From NCBI RefSeq assembly GCF_014652615.1, contig NZ_BMZD01000011.1:1-51842 (forward strand): DNA of 51,842 bases, given 5' to 3'. This DNA is from Novosphingobium arvoryzae (GTDB lineage: Bacteria; Pseudomonadota; Alphaproteobacteria; Sphingomonadales; Sphingomonadaceae). Below the pieces are notes generated by a model. It saw nothing but the letters and a program-made list of their open reading frames with translations. It had not been told where the DNA came from and searched no databases. The position numbers and the translations under genes were made by a program. Within the stretch, counting starts at the first letter, position 1; each line of letters begins with the position of its first letter. Shown here piece by piece: positions 43,187 through 51,842 of the stretch.

Positions 43187-45796
43187 ATGGACATCACCGT
43201 TTCCCCCGCCGCCCCGCCGCCGATCATCCGCCGCGAAGACTATCGCCCGCCCGAATGGCTGGTGCCGGAAGTCGCGCTGGCGTTCGAACTGGGCCTCGAA
43301 TCGACCCAGGTGACGGCGATGCTCGATGTCCGGCGCAACCCCGCCGGCAGCGGCTCTGCCACCCTGCGCCTGCACGGCGACGGGCTGACCGCGCAGGCGG
43401 TGCTGGTCGATGGCCAGCCGGTCAGCGGCTGGCGGATGGAGGGCGCGGACCTGCTGGTTGACCTGCCCGGCACCGCGCACCGTGTGACCATCACGACCAC
43501 GATCAACCCGGCGGCGAACAGCCAGCTGATGGGGCTCTATGCCTCGAACGGGATGCTCTGCACCCAGTGCGAGGCCGAGGGCTTCCGCCGGATCACCTTC
43601 TTCCCCGACCGGCCCGATGTCCTGTCGGTCTACCGCGTGCGGATGAGCGGGCCGAAGCAGGCGTTCCCGATCCTCCTGTCCAACGGCAACTGCATTGCGC
43701 AAGGCGATGGCGAGGATGGTACCCACTGGGCCGAATGGCACGATCCCTGGCCCAAGCCCAGTTACCTGTTTGCGCTCGTCGCGGGGCAGTTGGTCGCCAA
43801 TTCGGACACGTTTGTCACCTCCAGCGGCCGCCAGGTGGCGCTCAACATCTGGGTCCGCGACGGCGATCAGGACCGCACCCACCACGCGATGCAGGCGCTC
43901 AAGGATTCGATGAAGTGGGACGAGTACGTGTTCGGCCGCGAATACGACCTAGACTTGTTCAACATCGTCGCCGTGTCGGACTTCAACATGGGGGCGATGG
44001 AGAACAAGGGCCTGAACGTCTTCAACACCCGCTATATCCTGGCCGATCCTGATACCGCGACCGACATGGACTATGACGGGATCGAGGGCGTGGTCGCCCA
44101 CGAATACTTCCACAACTGGTCGGGCAACCGCGTGACCTGCCGCGACTGGTTCCAGCTGAGCCTGAAGGAAGGCTTCACCGTGCTGCGCGACCAGCTGTTC
44201 AGCGCCGACATGGGCTCTGCAGCGGTCAAGCGGATCGAGGATGTACGGGTGCTGCGCTCGGCCCAGTTCCCTGAGGATTCCGGCCCGCTGGCGCACCCGA
44301 TCCGCCCCGATGCGTTCCAGGAAATCTCCAACTTCTACACCGCCACGGTCTATAACAAGGGTGCGGAAGTGATCCGGATGATGCGGACCATGGCTGGACC
44401 GGAGCGGTTCCGGCAGGGCACCGACCTCTATTTCGACCGCCACGATGGCCAGGCCGCGACGTGCGAGGACTTCATCACCGCGATCGAGGACGGGGCCGGA
44501 CTGGACCTGACCCAGTTCCGCCGCTGGTATTCGCAGGCCGGCACGCCCAAGGTCACCGCGCGGCTGGACCACAGTGGCGACGTCGCGACGCTGACCCTGT
44601 CGCAGCAGGTGCCCGCCACACCGGGCCAGAGCGAGAAGCAGCCGATGGTCATCCCGCTGCGCCTCGCGCTGTTCAACCGGCAGACCGGGCAGCACGATGG
44701 CGAACAACTGGTCACGCTGACCGAATCGGAAGCCACCTTGCGCTTTCCCGGTTTCGCCAGCCGCCCGGTGCTGTCGATCAATCGCGGCTTTTCTGCCCCA
44801 GTGGCGATCGATGCGGATACCAGTGCCGAGGATCTGGTGTTCCTGGCCGCGCACGATGACGATTCCTTCGCCCGGTACGAGGCGATGCAGCAGCTGGTCG
44901 TCCAGCACCTCGTCGCGGCGGTCGGCGGGGAGCTGGACGCAGCAGCGCGCGAATCTGGCCGCGCGGCGATTCGCGGCGCGCTGTCCGCGATCATTGCCGA
45001 TCCCGCGCTGGACGACCTGATGCGCGGTGAACTGATGATCCTGCCGGGCGAAGCCTATCTGGCCGAGCAACTGCTGGTGGCCGACCCCGGCACAATCCAT
45101 GCCGAGCGCGAATCGCTCAAGGCCTACCTTGGTGCGAGCCTGAAGGCCCAGCTGCGCGAATTGCACGCCCGCGCCAGCGCGGTGCCCTACAGCCTGTCGG
45201 CCGAGGCACGCGGCGCGCGCAAGCTGAAGACGCAGGCGCTGGTCTATCTGGCCGCAGGCGCGCCGGATGAGGCGGCCACGCTCGCCGCCGCGCAGTTCGA
45301 CAGCGCCGATAACATGACCGACCGGCAGGGCGCGCTGATGGTGCTGTGCGGCCTGCAAACCCCGCTGCGGGATGACAAGCTGGCCGCGTTCCACCAGCGC
45401 TTTGCCGGCAATGCGCTGGTGATCGACAAGTGGTTTTCGCTCCAGGCCGGGTCGCTTCACCCGCAAGCGCTCGATCACGTCGCGGCACTGGCGCAGCACG
45501 CCGATTTCACGCTGCACAACCCCAACCGGGTCCGCGCGCTCTACATGGCGATGGCGGTGAACCCGCAGGCGTTTCATGCCGCCAGCGGGGCGGGCTACCG
45601 CATGATCGCAGACCTGATCCTGGCGCTCGACCCGCTTAACGCGCAGACGGCTGCCCGGTTCGTCGCACCGCTGGGCCGGTGGAAGCGGATTGAGCCGCGC
45701 CGCGCCTCGCTGATGCGGGCCGAGCTGGAGCGGATTCTCGCCGCGCCCAGCCTGTCGCGCGATACGTTCGAACAAGTGAGCAAAAGCCTTGGCTGA
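43187..45796 (+). CDS. pepN: Aminopeptidase N (M1 family)
   Basis: 869 residues, full length. Removes N-terminal residues from peptides, cytoplasmic. GAMEN exopeptidase motif at 269-273 (NMGAMENKGLNVF), zinc site H305-E306-x2-H309 with E328 (HEYFHNW ... LSLKEGF), DMGSAAVKRIEDV after it, and the C-terminal superhelical domain. Family is ancient E. coli PepN type. Its stop overlaps the start of pgeF. Confidence 0.96.
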   Translation: MDITVSPAAPPPIIRREDYRPPEWLVPEVALAFELGLESTQVTAMLDVRRNPAGSGSATLRLHGDGLTAQAVLVDGQPVSGWRMEGADLLVDLPGTAHRVTITTTINPAANSQLMGLYASNGMLCTQCEAEGFRRITFFPDRPDVLSVYRVRMSGPKQAFPILLSNGNCIAQGDGEDGTHWAEWHDPWPKPSYLFALVAGQLVANSDTFVTSSGRQVALNIWVRDGDQDRTHHAMQALKDSMKWDEYVFGREYDLDLFNIVAVSDFNMGAMENKGLNVFNTRYILADPDTATDMDYDGIEGVVAHEYFHNWSGNRVTCRDWFQLSLKEGFTVLRDQLFSADMGSAAVKRIEDVRVLRSAQFPEDSGPLAHPIRPDAFQEISNFYTATVYNKGAEVIRMMRTMAGPERFRQGTDLYFDRHDGQAATCEDFITAIEDGAGLDLTQFRRWYSQAGTPKVTARLDHSGDVATLTLSQQVPATPGQSEKQPMVIPLRLALFNRQTGQHDGEQLVTLTESEATLRFPGFASRPVLSINRGFSAPVAIDADTSAEDLVFLAAHDDDSFARYEAMQQLVVQHLVAAVGGELDAAARESGRAAIRGALSAIIADPALDDLMRGELMILPGEAYLAEQLLVADPGTIHAERESLKAYLGASLKAQLRELHARASAVPYSLSAEARGARKLKTQALVYLAAGAPDEAATLAAAQFDSADNMTDRQGALMVLCGLQTPLRDDKLAAFHQRFAGNALVIDKWFSLQAGSLHPQALDHVAALAQHADFTLHNPNRVRALYMAMAVNPQAFHAASGAGYRMIADLILALDPLNAQTAARFVAPLGRWKRIEPRRASLMRAELERILAAPSLSRDTFEQVSKSLG

Positions 45797-46556
45797 ACCG
45801 GTCGCAGTCCATCGCGCGGATGCGCTTGCGGGCATCCCGCATGGCTTCCTGGGGCGCCGGGGCGGCGTTTCGACGGGATTGGTGGCTGGGCTGAACGTGG
45901 GCCTGGGGGCTGGGGATGCGGACGGAGCAGTCCAGCAGAACCGGGCTCTGGCCGTCGAAGCGGTGCTGCCCGGCGCGCGCCTGGCGACGGTGTATCAGGT
46001 GCACTCAGCCGCATGTGTCCCGGTGGTCGCGCCGTGGCCCAATGCGGATCGTCCGCACGCCGATGCCCTGGTGACCGACCGGCCCGGACTGGTGCTGGGC
46101 ATCGTGACGGCGGATTGCGCCCCGGTGCTGCTGGCCGATCGCGTTGCGGGAGTCGTGGGCGCGGCCCATGCCGGGTGGAAGGGCGCCGTTGGCGGTGTGA
46201 CCGATTCCACGATCGCCGCGATGGAGGTGCTGGGCGCGCGCCGCGACCGGATCGTGGCGGCGGTCGGTCCCTGCATCGCGCAGGCCAGTTACGAGGTGGA
46301 TGACGGCTTTTATCAGCGCTTCGCGGCCAAAGCCGATGGAATCGTGCGGTTCTTTGCGCCGGGACGGGCGGGGCACTGGCAGTTCGATCTGGAAGGCTAT
46401 GTTGCGGCGCGGCTGGAATCGGCCGGTTGTGCCAAGGTCGAACGGCTGGGGCTGGATACCTATCCCGACGCTGCGGGCTTCTATTCCTTCCGCCGGGCAA
46501 CCCATCGGGCCGAGCCGAACTACGGCCGCCAGATATCGCTGATCGGCCTGCCCTGA
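45789..46556 (+). CDS. pgeF: Peptidoglycan editing factor PgeF (multicopper-oxidoreductase-like fold)
   Basis: 255 residues of the YfiH/DUF152 family. In E. coli the enzyme removes L-Ser wrongly placed in muropeptides; relatives act as purine nucleoside phosphorylases. Metal-site motifs: YQVHSAACV, VTADCAPVLLAD and GAAHAGWKGAV, plus GPCIAQASYEV. The only in-frame start that keeps the PHGFLGRRGGVS N-terminus is TTG 45789, overlapping pepN by 8 bp, so translation is coupled. Confidence 0.88.
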   Translation: MAEPVAVHRADALAGIPHGFLGRRGGVSTGLVAGLNVGLGAGDADGAVQQNRALAVEAVLPGARLATVYQVHSAACVPVVAPWPNADRPHADALVTDRPGLVLGIVTADCAPVLLADRVAGVVGAAHAGWKGAVGGVTDSTIAAMEVLGARRDRIVAAVGPCIAQASYEVDDGFYQRFAAKADGIVRFFAPGRAGHWQFDLEGYVAARLESAGCAKVERLGLDTYPDAAGFYSFRRATHRAEPNYGRQISLIGLP

Positions 46557-46795
46557 GCGGCGTGAGCGCGGCGCAACGAATCTTGTAAAAATGGCTGTTG
46601 GCATATGCCACCCTTGCGTCTATCAGGCGCGCCAAATCGTTAGTTCGAGCGGTGTTGCGCCGTGGGCAAGCGGTTGATGCAGGGGGCCGGTTTCGAAAGT
46701 ACGCGAAGCCTCCCCAGGCGTTGGATTTGGGATGGTTTTCCAGTTGCGCAAGGGGCGCTGCCGGGAAAACCAGCAGAAGCAGGATACGTTCGACC
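46557..46795. promoter_or_regulatory. petA leader and promoter region
   Basis: A 239-bp gap before the bc1 operon. A perfect palindrome GGCATATGCC sits at 46600-46609, just after TTGTAA (46583-46588), so a promoter is likely around here, leaving a leader of about 180 nt. A 28-codon ORF (46591-46677) lies inside but has no support. Confidence 0.5.
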
Positions 46796-47362
46796 ATGGC
46801 AGAAGATGCTGGCATCGACACTCCGACCCTCGCTGCAGAGGAAGGGGTCCGTCGGCGCGATTTCATCAATATCGCTGCGGTTAGCGCGGCCGGTGTCGGC
46901 GGTCTCGCCACGCTTTACCCGCTGATCAGCCAGATGTCGGCCTCGGAAGACGTGCTGGCGCTCAGCTCGACCGAAGTCGATCTCAGCGCGATCGAGCCGG
47001 GCCAGGCGATCAAGGCGATCTTCCGCAAGCAGCCGGTCTTCATCCGCAACCTGACCCCGGCTGAAATCGCCGAAGCGGACAAGGTTGACGTGGCTTCGCT
47101 GCGCGATCCCCAGACGCTGGCCGAACGCACCCAGGAAGGCCATGAGAACTGGCTGATCACGATGGGCGTCTGCACCCACCTGGGCTGCGTGCCGTCGGGC
47201 GTTGCCGAGGGCGAGGTGAAGGGCGAATTCGGCGGGTATTTCTGCCCGTGCCACGGCTCGCACTATGACGTTGCCGCCCGCATCCGCAAGGGCCCCGCGC
47301 CGCTGAACCTGCAGGTTCCGGAATACGAATTCCTGTCCGACACCGTCGTGAAGATCGGCTGA
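46796..47362 (+). CDS. petA: Ubiquinol-cytochrome c reductase, Rieske iron-sulfur subunit
   Basis: 188 residues. N-terminal twin-arginine-like RRRDFINIAAVSAAGVGG (19-36) then one membrane anchor, and a soluble 2Fe-2S domain. Ligand boxes: C126-T-H128-L-G-C131 and C150-P-C152-H153. It moves electrons from ubiquinol to cytochrome c1. The frame opens at 46598 but ATG 46796 (MAEDAGIDTP) fits the family. Followed by petB after 11 bp. Confidence 0.97.
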   Translation: MAEDAGIDTPTLAAEEGVRRRDFINIAAVSAAGVGGLATLYPLISQMSASEDVLALSSTEVDLSAIEPGQAIKAIFRKQPVFIRNLTPAEIAEADKVDVASLRDPQTLAERTQEGHENWLITMGVCTHLGCVPSGVAEGEVKGEFGGYFCPCHGSHYDVAARIRKGPAPLNLQVPEYEFLSDTVVKIG

Positions 47363-47373
47363 GGTAGACCATC

Positions 47374-48654
47374 ATGAGCTTCCCCTGGGCAAACGAATAC
47401 AAGCCGAGCCATCCGCTGATGCAGTGGATGGATGAAAAGCTTCCCCTCCCGCGCCTCGTCTACAACGCGGTCGGCGGCGGGTACGAGGTTCCGCGCAACC
47501 TCAACTACATGTACAACTTCGGCTTCCTTGCCGGGCTGTGCCTGATGATCCAGATCATCACCGGTGTCGTGCTGGCCATGCATTATGCGCCCAACACGCT
47601 GGTTGCCTTCGACTCGACCGAGCACATCATGCGCGACGTCAACTGGGGCTGGATGCTGCGTTATGGCCATGCCAACGGCGCTTCGGCGTTCTTCGTGGTG
47701 GTCTATGCCCACATCTTCCGCGGCTTCTATTACGGTTCCTACAAGGCGCCGCGCGAAATGGTGTGGCTGCTAGGCGTCGTGATCTTCCTGCTCATGATGG
47801 CGACCGCCTTCATGGGCTACGTGCTGCCGTGGGGCCAGATGAGCTTCTGGGGCGCGCAGGTGATCACCGGTCTGTTCAGCGCGATCCCGTTGGTCGGCGA
47901 TCCGCTGCGCGAATGGCTGCTGGGCGGTTTCGCGCCCGACAACGCCGCGCTCAACCGCTTCTTCTCGCTGCACTTCCTGCTGCCGTTCGTAATCCTGGGC
48001 GTGGTGATCCTCCACATCTGGGCGCTGCACATCAACGGCTCGACCAACCCGACGGGCGTCGAAGTGAAGAGCAAGAGCGACACCGTGCCGTTCCACCCGT
48101 ATTACACGGCGAAGGACGGCTGGACGGTCGGCCTGTTCATGCTGATCTACAGCGCGTTCGTGTTCTTCATGCCGAACGCCCTGGGTCACCCGGACAACTA
48201 CATTCCGGCGAACCCGATGCAGACCCCGGCGCACATCGTTCCGGAATGGTACTTCTGGCCGTTCTACGCGATCCTGCGCGCCTTCACGGTCGACTTCCTG
48301 ATCGTTCCGGCCAAGCTGATGGGCGTGCTCGCCATGTTCAGCGCGATCCTGGTGTGGTTCTTCCTCCCCTGGCTCGACAAGTCGCCGGTGCGCTCGGCCA
48401 AGTATCGTCCGCTTTACCGGAAGTTCTTCTGGGTGCTCGTGCTCGACGTCGCGATCCTGGCCTACTGCGGCGGTGCGCCGGCGGAAGAGCCGTTCGTGAT
48501 GATCAGCCAGATCGCCTCGCTGTACTACTTCCTCCACTTCTTCGTGATTGTGCCGATCGTTTCCTCGATCGAACGGCCCGATCCGCTGCCCTTCTCGATC
48601 ACGGAAAGCGTGCTCGGCCATGACGGGCAGGCGGCGCTCGGCGCCAAGGCCTGA
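47374..48654 (+). CDS. petB: Cytochrome b of the bc1 complex
   Basis: 426 residues, eight transmembrane helices, two b-type hemes. Signatures: [40 protein letters not shown] (heme His), [40 protein letters not shown] and [15 protein letters not shown] (PEWY, the Qo site). Central subunit of complex III. Confidence 0.98.
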   Translation: MSFPWANEYKPSHPLMQWMDEKLPLPRLVYNAVGGGYEVPRNLNYMYNFGFLAGLCLMIQIITGVVLAMHYAPNTLVAFDSTEHIMRDVNWGWMLRYGHANGASAFFVVVYAHIFRGFYYGSYKAPREMVWLLGVVIFLLMMATAFMGYVLPWGQMSFWGAQVITGLFSAIPLVGDPLREWLLGGFAPDNAALNRFFSLHFLLPFVILGVVILHIWALHINGSTNPTGVEVKSKSDTVPFHPYYTAKDGWTVGLFMLIYSAFVFFMPNALGHPDNYIPANPMQTPAHIVPEWYFWPFYAILRAFTVDFLIVPAKLMGVLAMFSAILVWFFLPWLDKSPVRSAKYRPLYRKFFWVLVLDVAILAYCGGAPAEEPFVMISQIASLYYFLHFFVIVPIVSSIERPDPLPFSITESVLGHDGQAALGAKA

Positions 48655-48680
48655 ACTCCAGCGAGGGACAAGAGAGACCC

Positions 48681-49496
48681 ATGATCCGCATCTTCTCCAT
48701 CCTCGTCGGCGCGTTCTTCTCGCTTGCGTTGCTGCTGGCCTTCGGGACCGGGGCCTACAGCTTCGTGACGGAACCCCCGGCCAAGACCGTCGAAGCCACG
48801 TTCTATGAACACCCGGAAAAGCTCTCGCTCGCCAGCGACGGCATTTTCGGCAAGTACGACAAGCAGCAGCTGCAGCGCGGCTTCCAGGTTTACAAGGAAG
48901 TCTGCGCCGCATGCCACTCGCTGAAGCACGTGGCGTTCCGCGACCTGTCGGCGCTGGGCTACAGCGAAGCCGAAGTGAAGGCGATTGCCGCCAGCTACAC
49001 GATCAACGCGCAGGACCCGCTGACCGGCGAGTTCAAGGACCGACCGGGCATGCCCTCGGACAAGTTCCCGCACGTGACCTATGCCGGCAAGGGCGTTCCG
49101 CCTGATCTCTCGCTGATCACCAAGGCCCGTCACGGCGGGGCAGCCTATATCCACTCGCTGCTGACCGGTTATTCCGAGCAGCCGGCCGAGCTGATCAAGG
49201 CGTTCCCCGATGCCAAGACGCCCGATGGCCTGTATTACAACCGGTTCTTCCCGAACCTGAACCTGTCGATGCCGGCGCCGATCACCAGCGAAGGCCAGGT
49301 GACGTACAGCGACGGCACCAAGGCGACCGTGGACCAGATGTCGAAGGACGTTTCGGCGTTCCTCGTCTGGACTGCTGAACCGGAACTGGAAAAGCGCCGT
49401 CAGACCGGCCTGTGGTGGATGGGCTTCCTGCTCTTCACGACCGTGCTGGCCTACATGGCATATCGCAACGTCTGGGCGGACAAGAAGGGCCACTAA
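48681..49496 (+). CDS. petC: Cytochrome c1
   Basis: 271 residues. N-terminal hydrophobic signal (about 1-22), heme-binding C75-A-A-C78-H79 in CAACHSLKHVAFRDL, the PDLSLI region, a NLSMPAPI axial-Met segment, and a C-terminal membrane anchor GLWWMGFLLFTTVLAYMAYR. Third gene of the operon, 26 bp after petB. Confidence 0.97.
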   Translation: MIRIFSILVGAFFSLALLLAFGTGAYSFVTEPPAKTVEATFYEHPEKLSLASDGIFGKYDKQQLQRGFQVYKEVCAACHSLKHVAFRDLSALGYSEAEVKAIAASYTINAQDPLTGEFKDRPGMPSDKFPHVTYAGKGVPPDLSLITKARHGGAAYIHSLLTGYSEQPAELIKAFPDAKTPDGLYYNRFFPNLNLSMPAPITSEGQVTYSDGTKATVDQMSKDVSAFLVWTAEPELEKRRQTGLWWMGFLLFTTVLAYMAYRNVWADKKGH

Positions 49497-49528
49497 GTCC
49501 TGGTCCCGCCGGATGGTGGACATGAGCA

Positions 49529-49556
49529 CGCCCCTTGCACCCCGGTGCAGGGGGCG
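49529..49556 (+). terminator. petABC operon terminator
   Basis: A 12-bp stem CGCCCCTTGCAC/GTGCAGGGGGCG (one G-T wobble) with a CCCG loop, followed by TTTCTCTTT, starts 32 bp after the petC stop. apt begins 27 bp further on, so apt may have its own promoter or depend on read-through. Confidence 0.85.
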
Positions 49557-49582
49557 TTTCTCTTTGGCAGCAAGGCAACCGC

Positions 49583-50119
49583 ATGACCGCTGAAGACCTG
49601 AAAGCGCTGATCCGGACCGTTCCGGACTTTCCCAAGCCGGGCATCCTGTTTCGCGACATCACCACCCTGATTGCGGATGGCGCGGGATTTGCCGCCACGA
49701 TCGAACTGCTGGCAACGCAGGCCACCGCCGCTCGGGCCGAGGCCATTGCCGGAATGGAGGCGCGCGGTTTCATCTTTGGCGCGGCCGTCGCCGCGCGGCT
49801 CGCCTTGCCGTTCCTGCCGATCCGCAAGCCGGGCAAGTTGCCGGTGCCAGTGCTGTCGATCGACTATGCACTGGAATACGGAACCGATACGCTGGAAGTC
49901 GACCCGACCGCGATCGGGTCGGCACAGCGGGTGGTTATCATCGACGACCTGATCGCCACGGGCGGCACGGCGACGGCTGCGGTGAAGTTGCTGCGGAGTG
50001 CCGGCGCACTGGTGGACCATGCCCTGTTCGTGATCGACCTGCCGGATCTCGGCGGCGCGAACCGGCTTCGTGCGCTGGATGTGGCTGTCAGTGCCCTGAT
50101 GGACTTCCCCGGCCATTGA
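49583..50119 (+). CDS. apt: Adenine phosphoribosyltransferase
   Basis: 178 residues. Salvages adenine to AMP with PRPP. DFPKPGILFRDITTLIADG, AIAGMEARGFIFGAAVA, FLPIRKPGKLP and the PRPP loop VVIIDDLIATGGTATAA. The frame opens at 49535 but ATG 49583 (MTAEDLKALI) is preceded by GGCAGCAAGG and starts the fold; the earlier start lies inside the terminator hairpin. Confidence 0.96.
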   Translation: MTAEDLKALIRTVPDFPKPGILFRDITTLIADGAGFAATIELLATQATAARAEAIAGMEARGFIFGAAVAARLALPFLPIRKPGKLPVPVLSIDYALEYGTDTLEVDPTAIGSAQRVVIIDDLIATGGTATAAVKLLRSAGALVDHALFVIDLPDLGGANRLRALDVAVSALMDFPGH

Positions 50120-50150
50120 ACCGGAAACCATCCTCTGACGCAGGAACATT

Positions 50151-50180
50151 ATGACATTGAGGGATTTCCCTCCTTGTCAT
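50151..50180. promoter_or_regulatory. 30-nt interrupted palindrome
   Basis: ATGACA-tt-GAGGG-attt-CCCTC-ct-TGTCAT: two perfect half-stems symmetrical about the same centre. It lies 31 bp after apt and 51 bp before the hchA fragment. It could be an operator for hchA or a structured apt 3' end; there is no T-tract. Confidence 0.5.
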
Positions 50181-50231
50181 GCGCGGTCCAAGTGCGAACA
50201 AGCGGGCGCGTAACCTCTTGTGGAGTGCCCC

Positions 50232-50432
50232 ATGCCAGCTCTTGTTGACGACAAGTGCCCGACCCCTGATCCGGCCGAGGACAATGCATTCTTTCCTTCG
50301 CCCTATTCGCTGAGCCAGTTCACCGCGCCCAAATCCGATCTCGCTGGCGCGGACTATCCGCATCCCTACACGGGCAAACGCTGGAAAGTGCTGATGATCG
50401 GTGCCGACGAACGCTATGTGCCGATGGACAAC
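50232..50432 (+). pseudogene. hchA: hchA-like gene, N-terminal fragment
   Basis: About 67 codons match the start of Hsp31/HchA (glyoxalase III / protein deglycase family): [20 protein letters not shown], then [20 protein letters not shown] and [13 protein letters not shown], closely parallel to E. coli HchA from its residue about 15. Homology ends exactly after MDN at 50432, where the family continues GKLFSTGNHP. The catalytic Cys, His and Glu region is therefore gone. The frame runs on to 50492 in unrelated sequence. Broken by the IS110-family insertion or a later deletion. Confidence 0.85.
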
Positions 50433-51731
50433 GTCCTATGTGGTGAAGCAGCAGCGGGAGATGGCCAGCAGGTCTCGTTGCGCCGAGTGTGATCGGCGCT
50501 GATGTCTTTGTGATCCAGATGGCTTCCATCGTCAAGGAATGCGCTCTCGGCCATAGCAAACACAGGATCCATCGACCGGTCTGGGCGTGGTCCTCACCGT
50601 CCTTAAGATGAGATGCGGATGCCAGATGGAAGGCCCGAACATTATCTACAGGGTCGCAGTTGCGCCCTCACGGCTCCACAGAGAGGGGTCCTTCCATCTG
50701 GTGTCCGCCCGTTCGAGAAACGGGCGGTACTCGGTTCCCGTCTTGATGACGGCGTGTGCGACGCGCGCCATCTTGGCGGTGAGTGCGGTCATTGCCTTGC
50801 GGCGTCGATCGGGGTCGTTGGGATGCCCGGCGACATAGCGCCCGAGCTTATCGCGAAAGCTGTTGTCGCGTTGTCGGATGGCGACCTGGGTTGCCATCCA
50901 GAAAGTCCGTCGCAGCCGAGCATTGCCATACTTTGACAGCTTCGTCCGCCCACGGAATGTCCCGGACTGGCAGGTGGCGAGATCGAGCCCGCAAAACTTG
51001 AGAAACTGGCGATGATGGTTGAAACGCCGCAGATCGCCAGCTTCGGCCAAGATCGTCAGAGCATTGATCGGCCCGATCCCCGGGATCATGCGCAGCAGCT
51101 GGTAATCGCGGTTCTCGCTGAGCATTGCATGGGCGGTTTGCTCAATCTCATTGCGCTGCTGGATCAGGCTTCGGGCCTGTGCGATCACCATACGGAACAT
51201 CGTGATCGCGACGGAATCCTCGTCGACTGGCAGCGCTATGGATGTGCAGGCAGTCTCGTAAATATCGTTGATCAACCGAGCCTTGGATACCTTCCGGCCG
51301 ACCAACGTCCAGGCTTCACTGGTAAAACCTTCCCGGCCAACAGCGATTATGCTGCCGGGTGTGGGGAAGCGCTCAAGCAAAGCCAGGAACCAATCAGACC
51401 GACTGTTGCCGGCGAAGCGCTCGATCTCCGGAAAATACAGCGGCAGATAGTGCGTGAGGATCCGGTGCCAGGTCTGGGTCTTGGCCTTCGAAATGGCTTC
51501 ATGGGTCTTCGACATCTCCTGCAAATCGTTGATACCGGCGGCCAGCGGATCAACGTAGCGCTGGGTCGCACCGATCCGCAGCATGTGCAGGATGACCTGG
51601 GCATCCTTGGAATCGTTCTTGTCCCAGCCATTGTGAAGCGCTTCGCGAGTCCGGGCCAATGCGACCGACGAAATCAGGCGCAGCTCGAAACCCGCGGAAA
51701 GTAGCCTGTGAGGCAGAAGAGCAGCCGATGG
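50433..51731 (-). mobile_element. IS110-family element remnant
   Basis: It comprises a transposase gene without its 5' end and about 213 bp of non-coding sequence (50433-50645) after its stop. The right boundary is set by the end of hchA homology. The other boundary is near 51731, where the transposase frame is lost. No terminal repeats were recognised, which is normal for IS110. The non-coding part has no ORF I can support and may hold an element end or a guide-type RNA (see findings). Confidence 0.75.
50646..51731 (-). pseudogene. IS110-family transposase, 5'-truncated
   Basis: IS110 transposases are DEDD-type recombinases of about 400 residues. Here the open frame runs from the stop at 50646 up to about 51731 (361 codons) before an in-frame stop at 51732-51734. 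The upstream-most residues (SAGFELRLISSVAMARTREA) already match the family interior, so roughly the first 50-70 residues, with the first acidic residue, are missing. Kept: the DxxD motif HNGWDKNDSKDAQ, THYLPLYFPEIERF, the helix-hairpin-helix IPGIGPINALTILAEAGDLR and the Tnp20 serine region CQSGTFRG. An internal ATG at 51659 could yield a shortened protein. Confidence 0.85.
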
Positions 51732-51842
51732 TCACGCTGGCACTTCGGCCCCGCGACATTGCCGACCTGTTCAAGCTTCTGGCGGAACAGAACACTGACA
51801 GCTTTGTCATGAAGGCTGACCCCAACGGTCTGCTGATGCTGC
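51728..51842 (+). CDS. Possible PAS-domain protein, start only (runs off window)
   Basis: An ORF from ATG 51728 to the window edge reads MVTLALRPRDIADLFKLLAE then QNTDSFVMKADPNGLLML. LLAEQ..D.FVMKADPNG resembles the opening helix and strand of a PAS domain. The 5' end abuts the IS110 remnant, so the true start may be lost. The frame is also open upstream into IS110 sequence. Weak; only 38 codons visible. Confidence 0.3.
   Translation, partial: MVTLALRPRDIADLFKLLAEQNTDSFVMKADPNGLLML

Noticed and set aside
43949..45835. 628-codon minus-strand frame opposite pepN
   Set aside because: Antisense shadow of pepN, no recognisable domain and biased composition.
46591..46677. 28-codon ORF with a CHPC motif in the petA leader
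   Set aside because: Very short, no ribosome site, and the motif can arise by chance.
51012..51704. 230-codon plus-strand frame opposite the IS110 transposase
   Set aside because: Antisense shadow; the minus-strand frame has clear IS110 motifs.

Overview
The window is 51.8 kb of GC-rich DNA (roughly 65 % G+C by eye). It reads as a piece of an alphaproteobacterial chromosome, most likely of the Sphingomonadales (Novosphingobium/Sphingobium/Erythrobacter group). The evidence is the SciP cell-cycle regulator, a three-gene fbcF/petABC cytochrome bc1 operon, a DUF3035 lipoprotein beside lspA/ileS, and several small proteins of sphingomonad type. Almost the whole interior is core metabolism and cell-envelope maintenance. 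Mobile DNA is confined to the two ends.

Left end (1-2835): a pile-up of three broken insertion sequences. These are an IS66 remnant (tnpC and tnpA truncated, tnpB whole), an IS3-family remnant (orfA lost except its tail, orfB whole) and an IS5-family N-terminal fragment. Right end (50232-51842): an hchA-like gene cut after about 67 codons, an IS110-family element whose transposase lacks its N-terminus, and the start of a possible PAS-domain protein.

Interior, left to right. 3.0-4.5 kb holds a phosphohexomutase. 4.5-7.3 kb holds a minus-strand DnaJ-like / YihY / fabI operon, divergent from pdxH and a cation-diffusion facilitator. 8.9-10.5 kb holds a lipoprotein serine hydrolase and a small Cys-rich membrane protein. 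10.6-12.4 kb holds manC-manA, which with the phosphohexomutase can make GDP-mannose. 12.4-14.7 kb holds mnmA, a small hypothetical gene, sciP and a GlsB-type membrane protein. 14.9-22.2 kb is a plus-strand run of RND adaptor, RND pump, DUF445, GNAT and DUF2804. 22.3-25.5 kb holds etfA, etfB and sucC, with a conspicuous palindrome in the etfB promoter. 25.6-29.5 kb holds an inositol-monophosphatase-family enzyme, a secreted TonB-like protein, an OmpA lipoprotein and a CNNM/CorC-type membrane protein.

From 39.4 down to 29.6 kb runs a tightly packed minus-strand array: gpmA, purE, purK, folA, an M19 dipeptidase, ribF, a glycerophosphodiesterase, ileS, lspA and a DUF3035 lipoprotein. 39.7-46.6 kb holds tRNA-Thr(GGT), a 43-residue membrane peptide gene, a small GNAT, a threonine-aldolase-type enzyme, an EamA transporter, an epimerase-like SDR, pepN and pgeF. 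46.8-50.1 kb holds petA-petB-petC (Rieske protein, cytochrome b, cytochrome c1) and apt.

I found no CRISPR array, prophage or defence cassette. The least ordinary signals are: an AT-rich patch inside the editing domain of ileS, suggesting a mosaic gene; the GTTTACGTAAAC palindrome between the promoter elements of etfB; the stop-start-coupled RND-DUF445-GNAT-DUF2804 operon; a secreted protein ending in a TonB-like domain; a 30-nt interrupted palindrome before the broken hchA; and small uncatalogued ORFs. I see no convincing new biological system.
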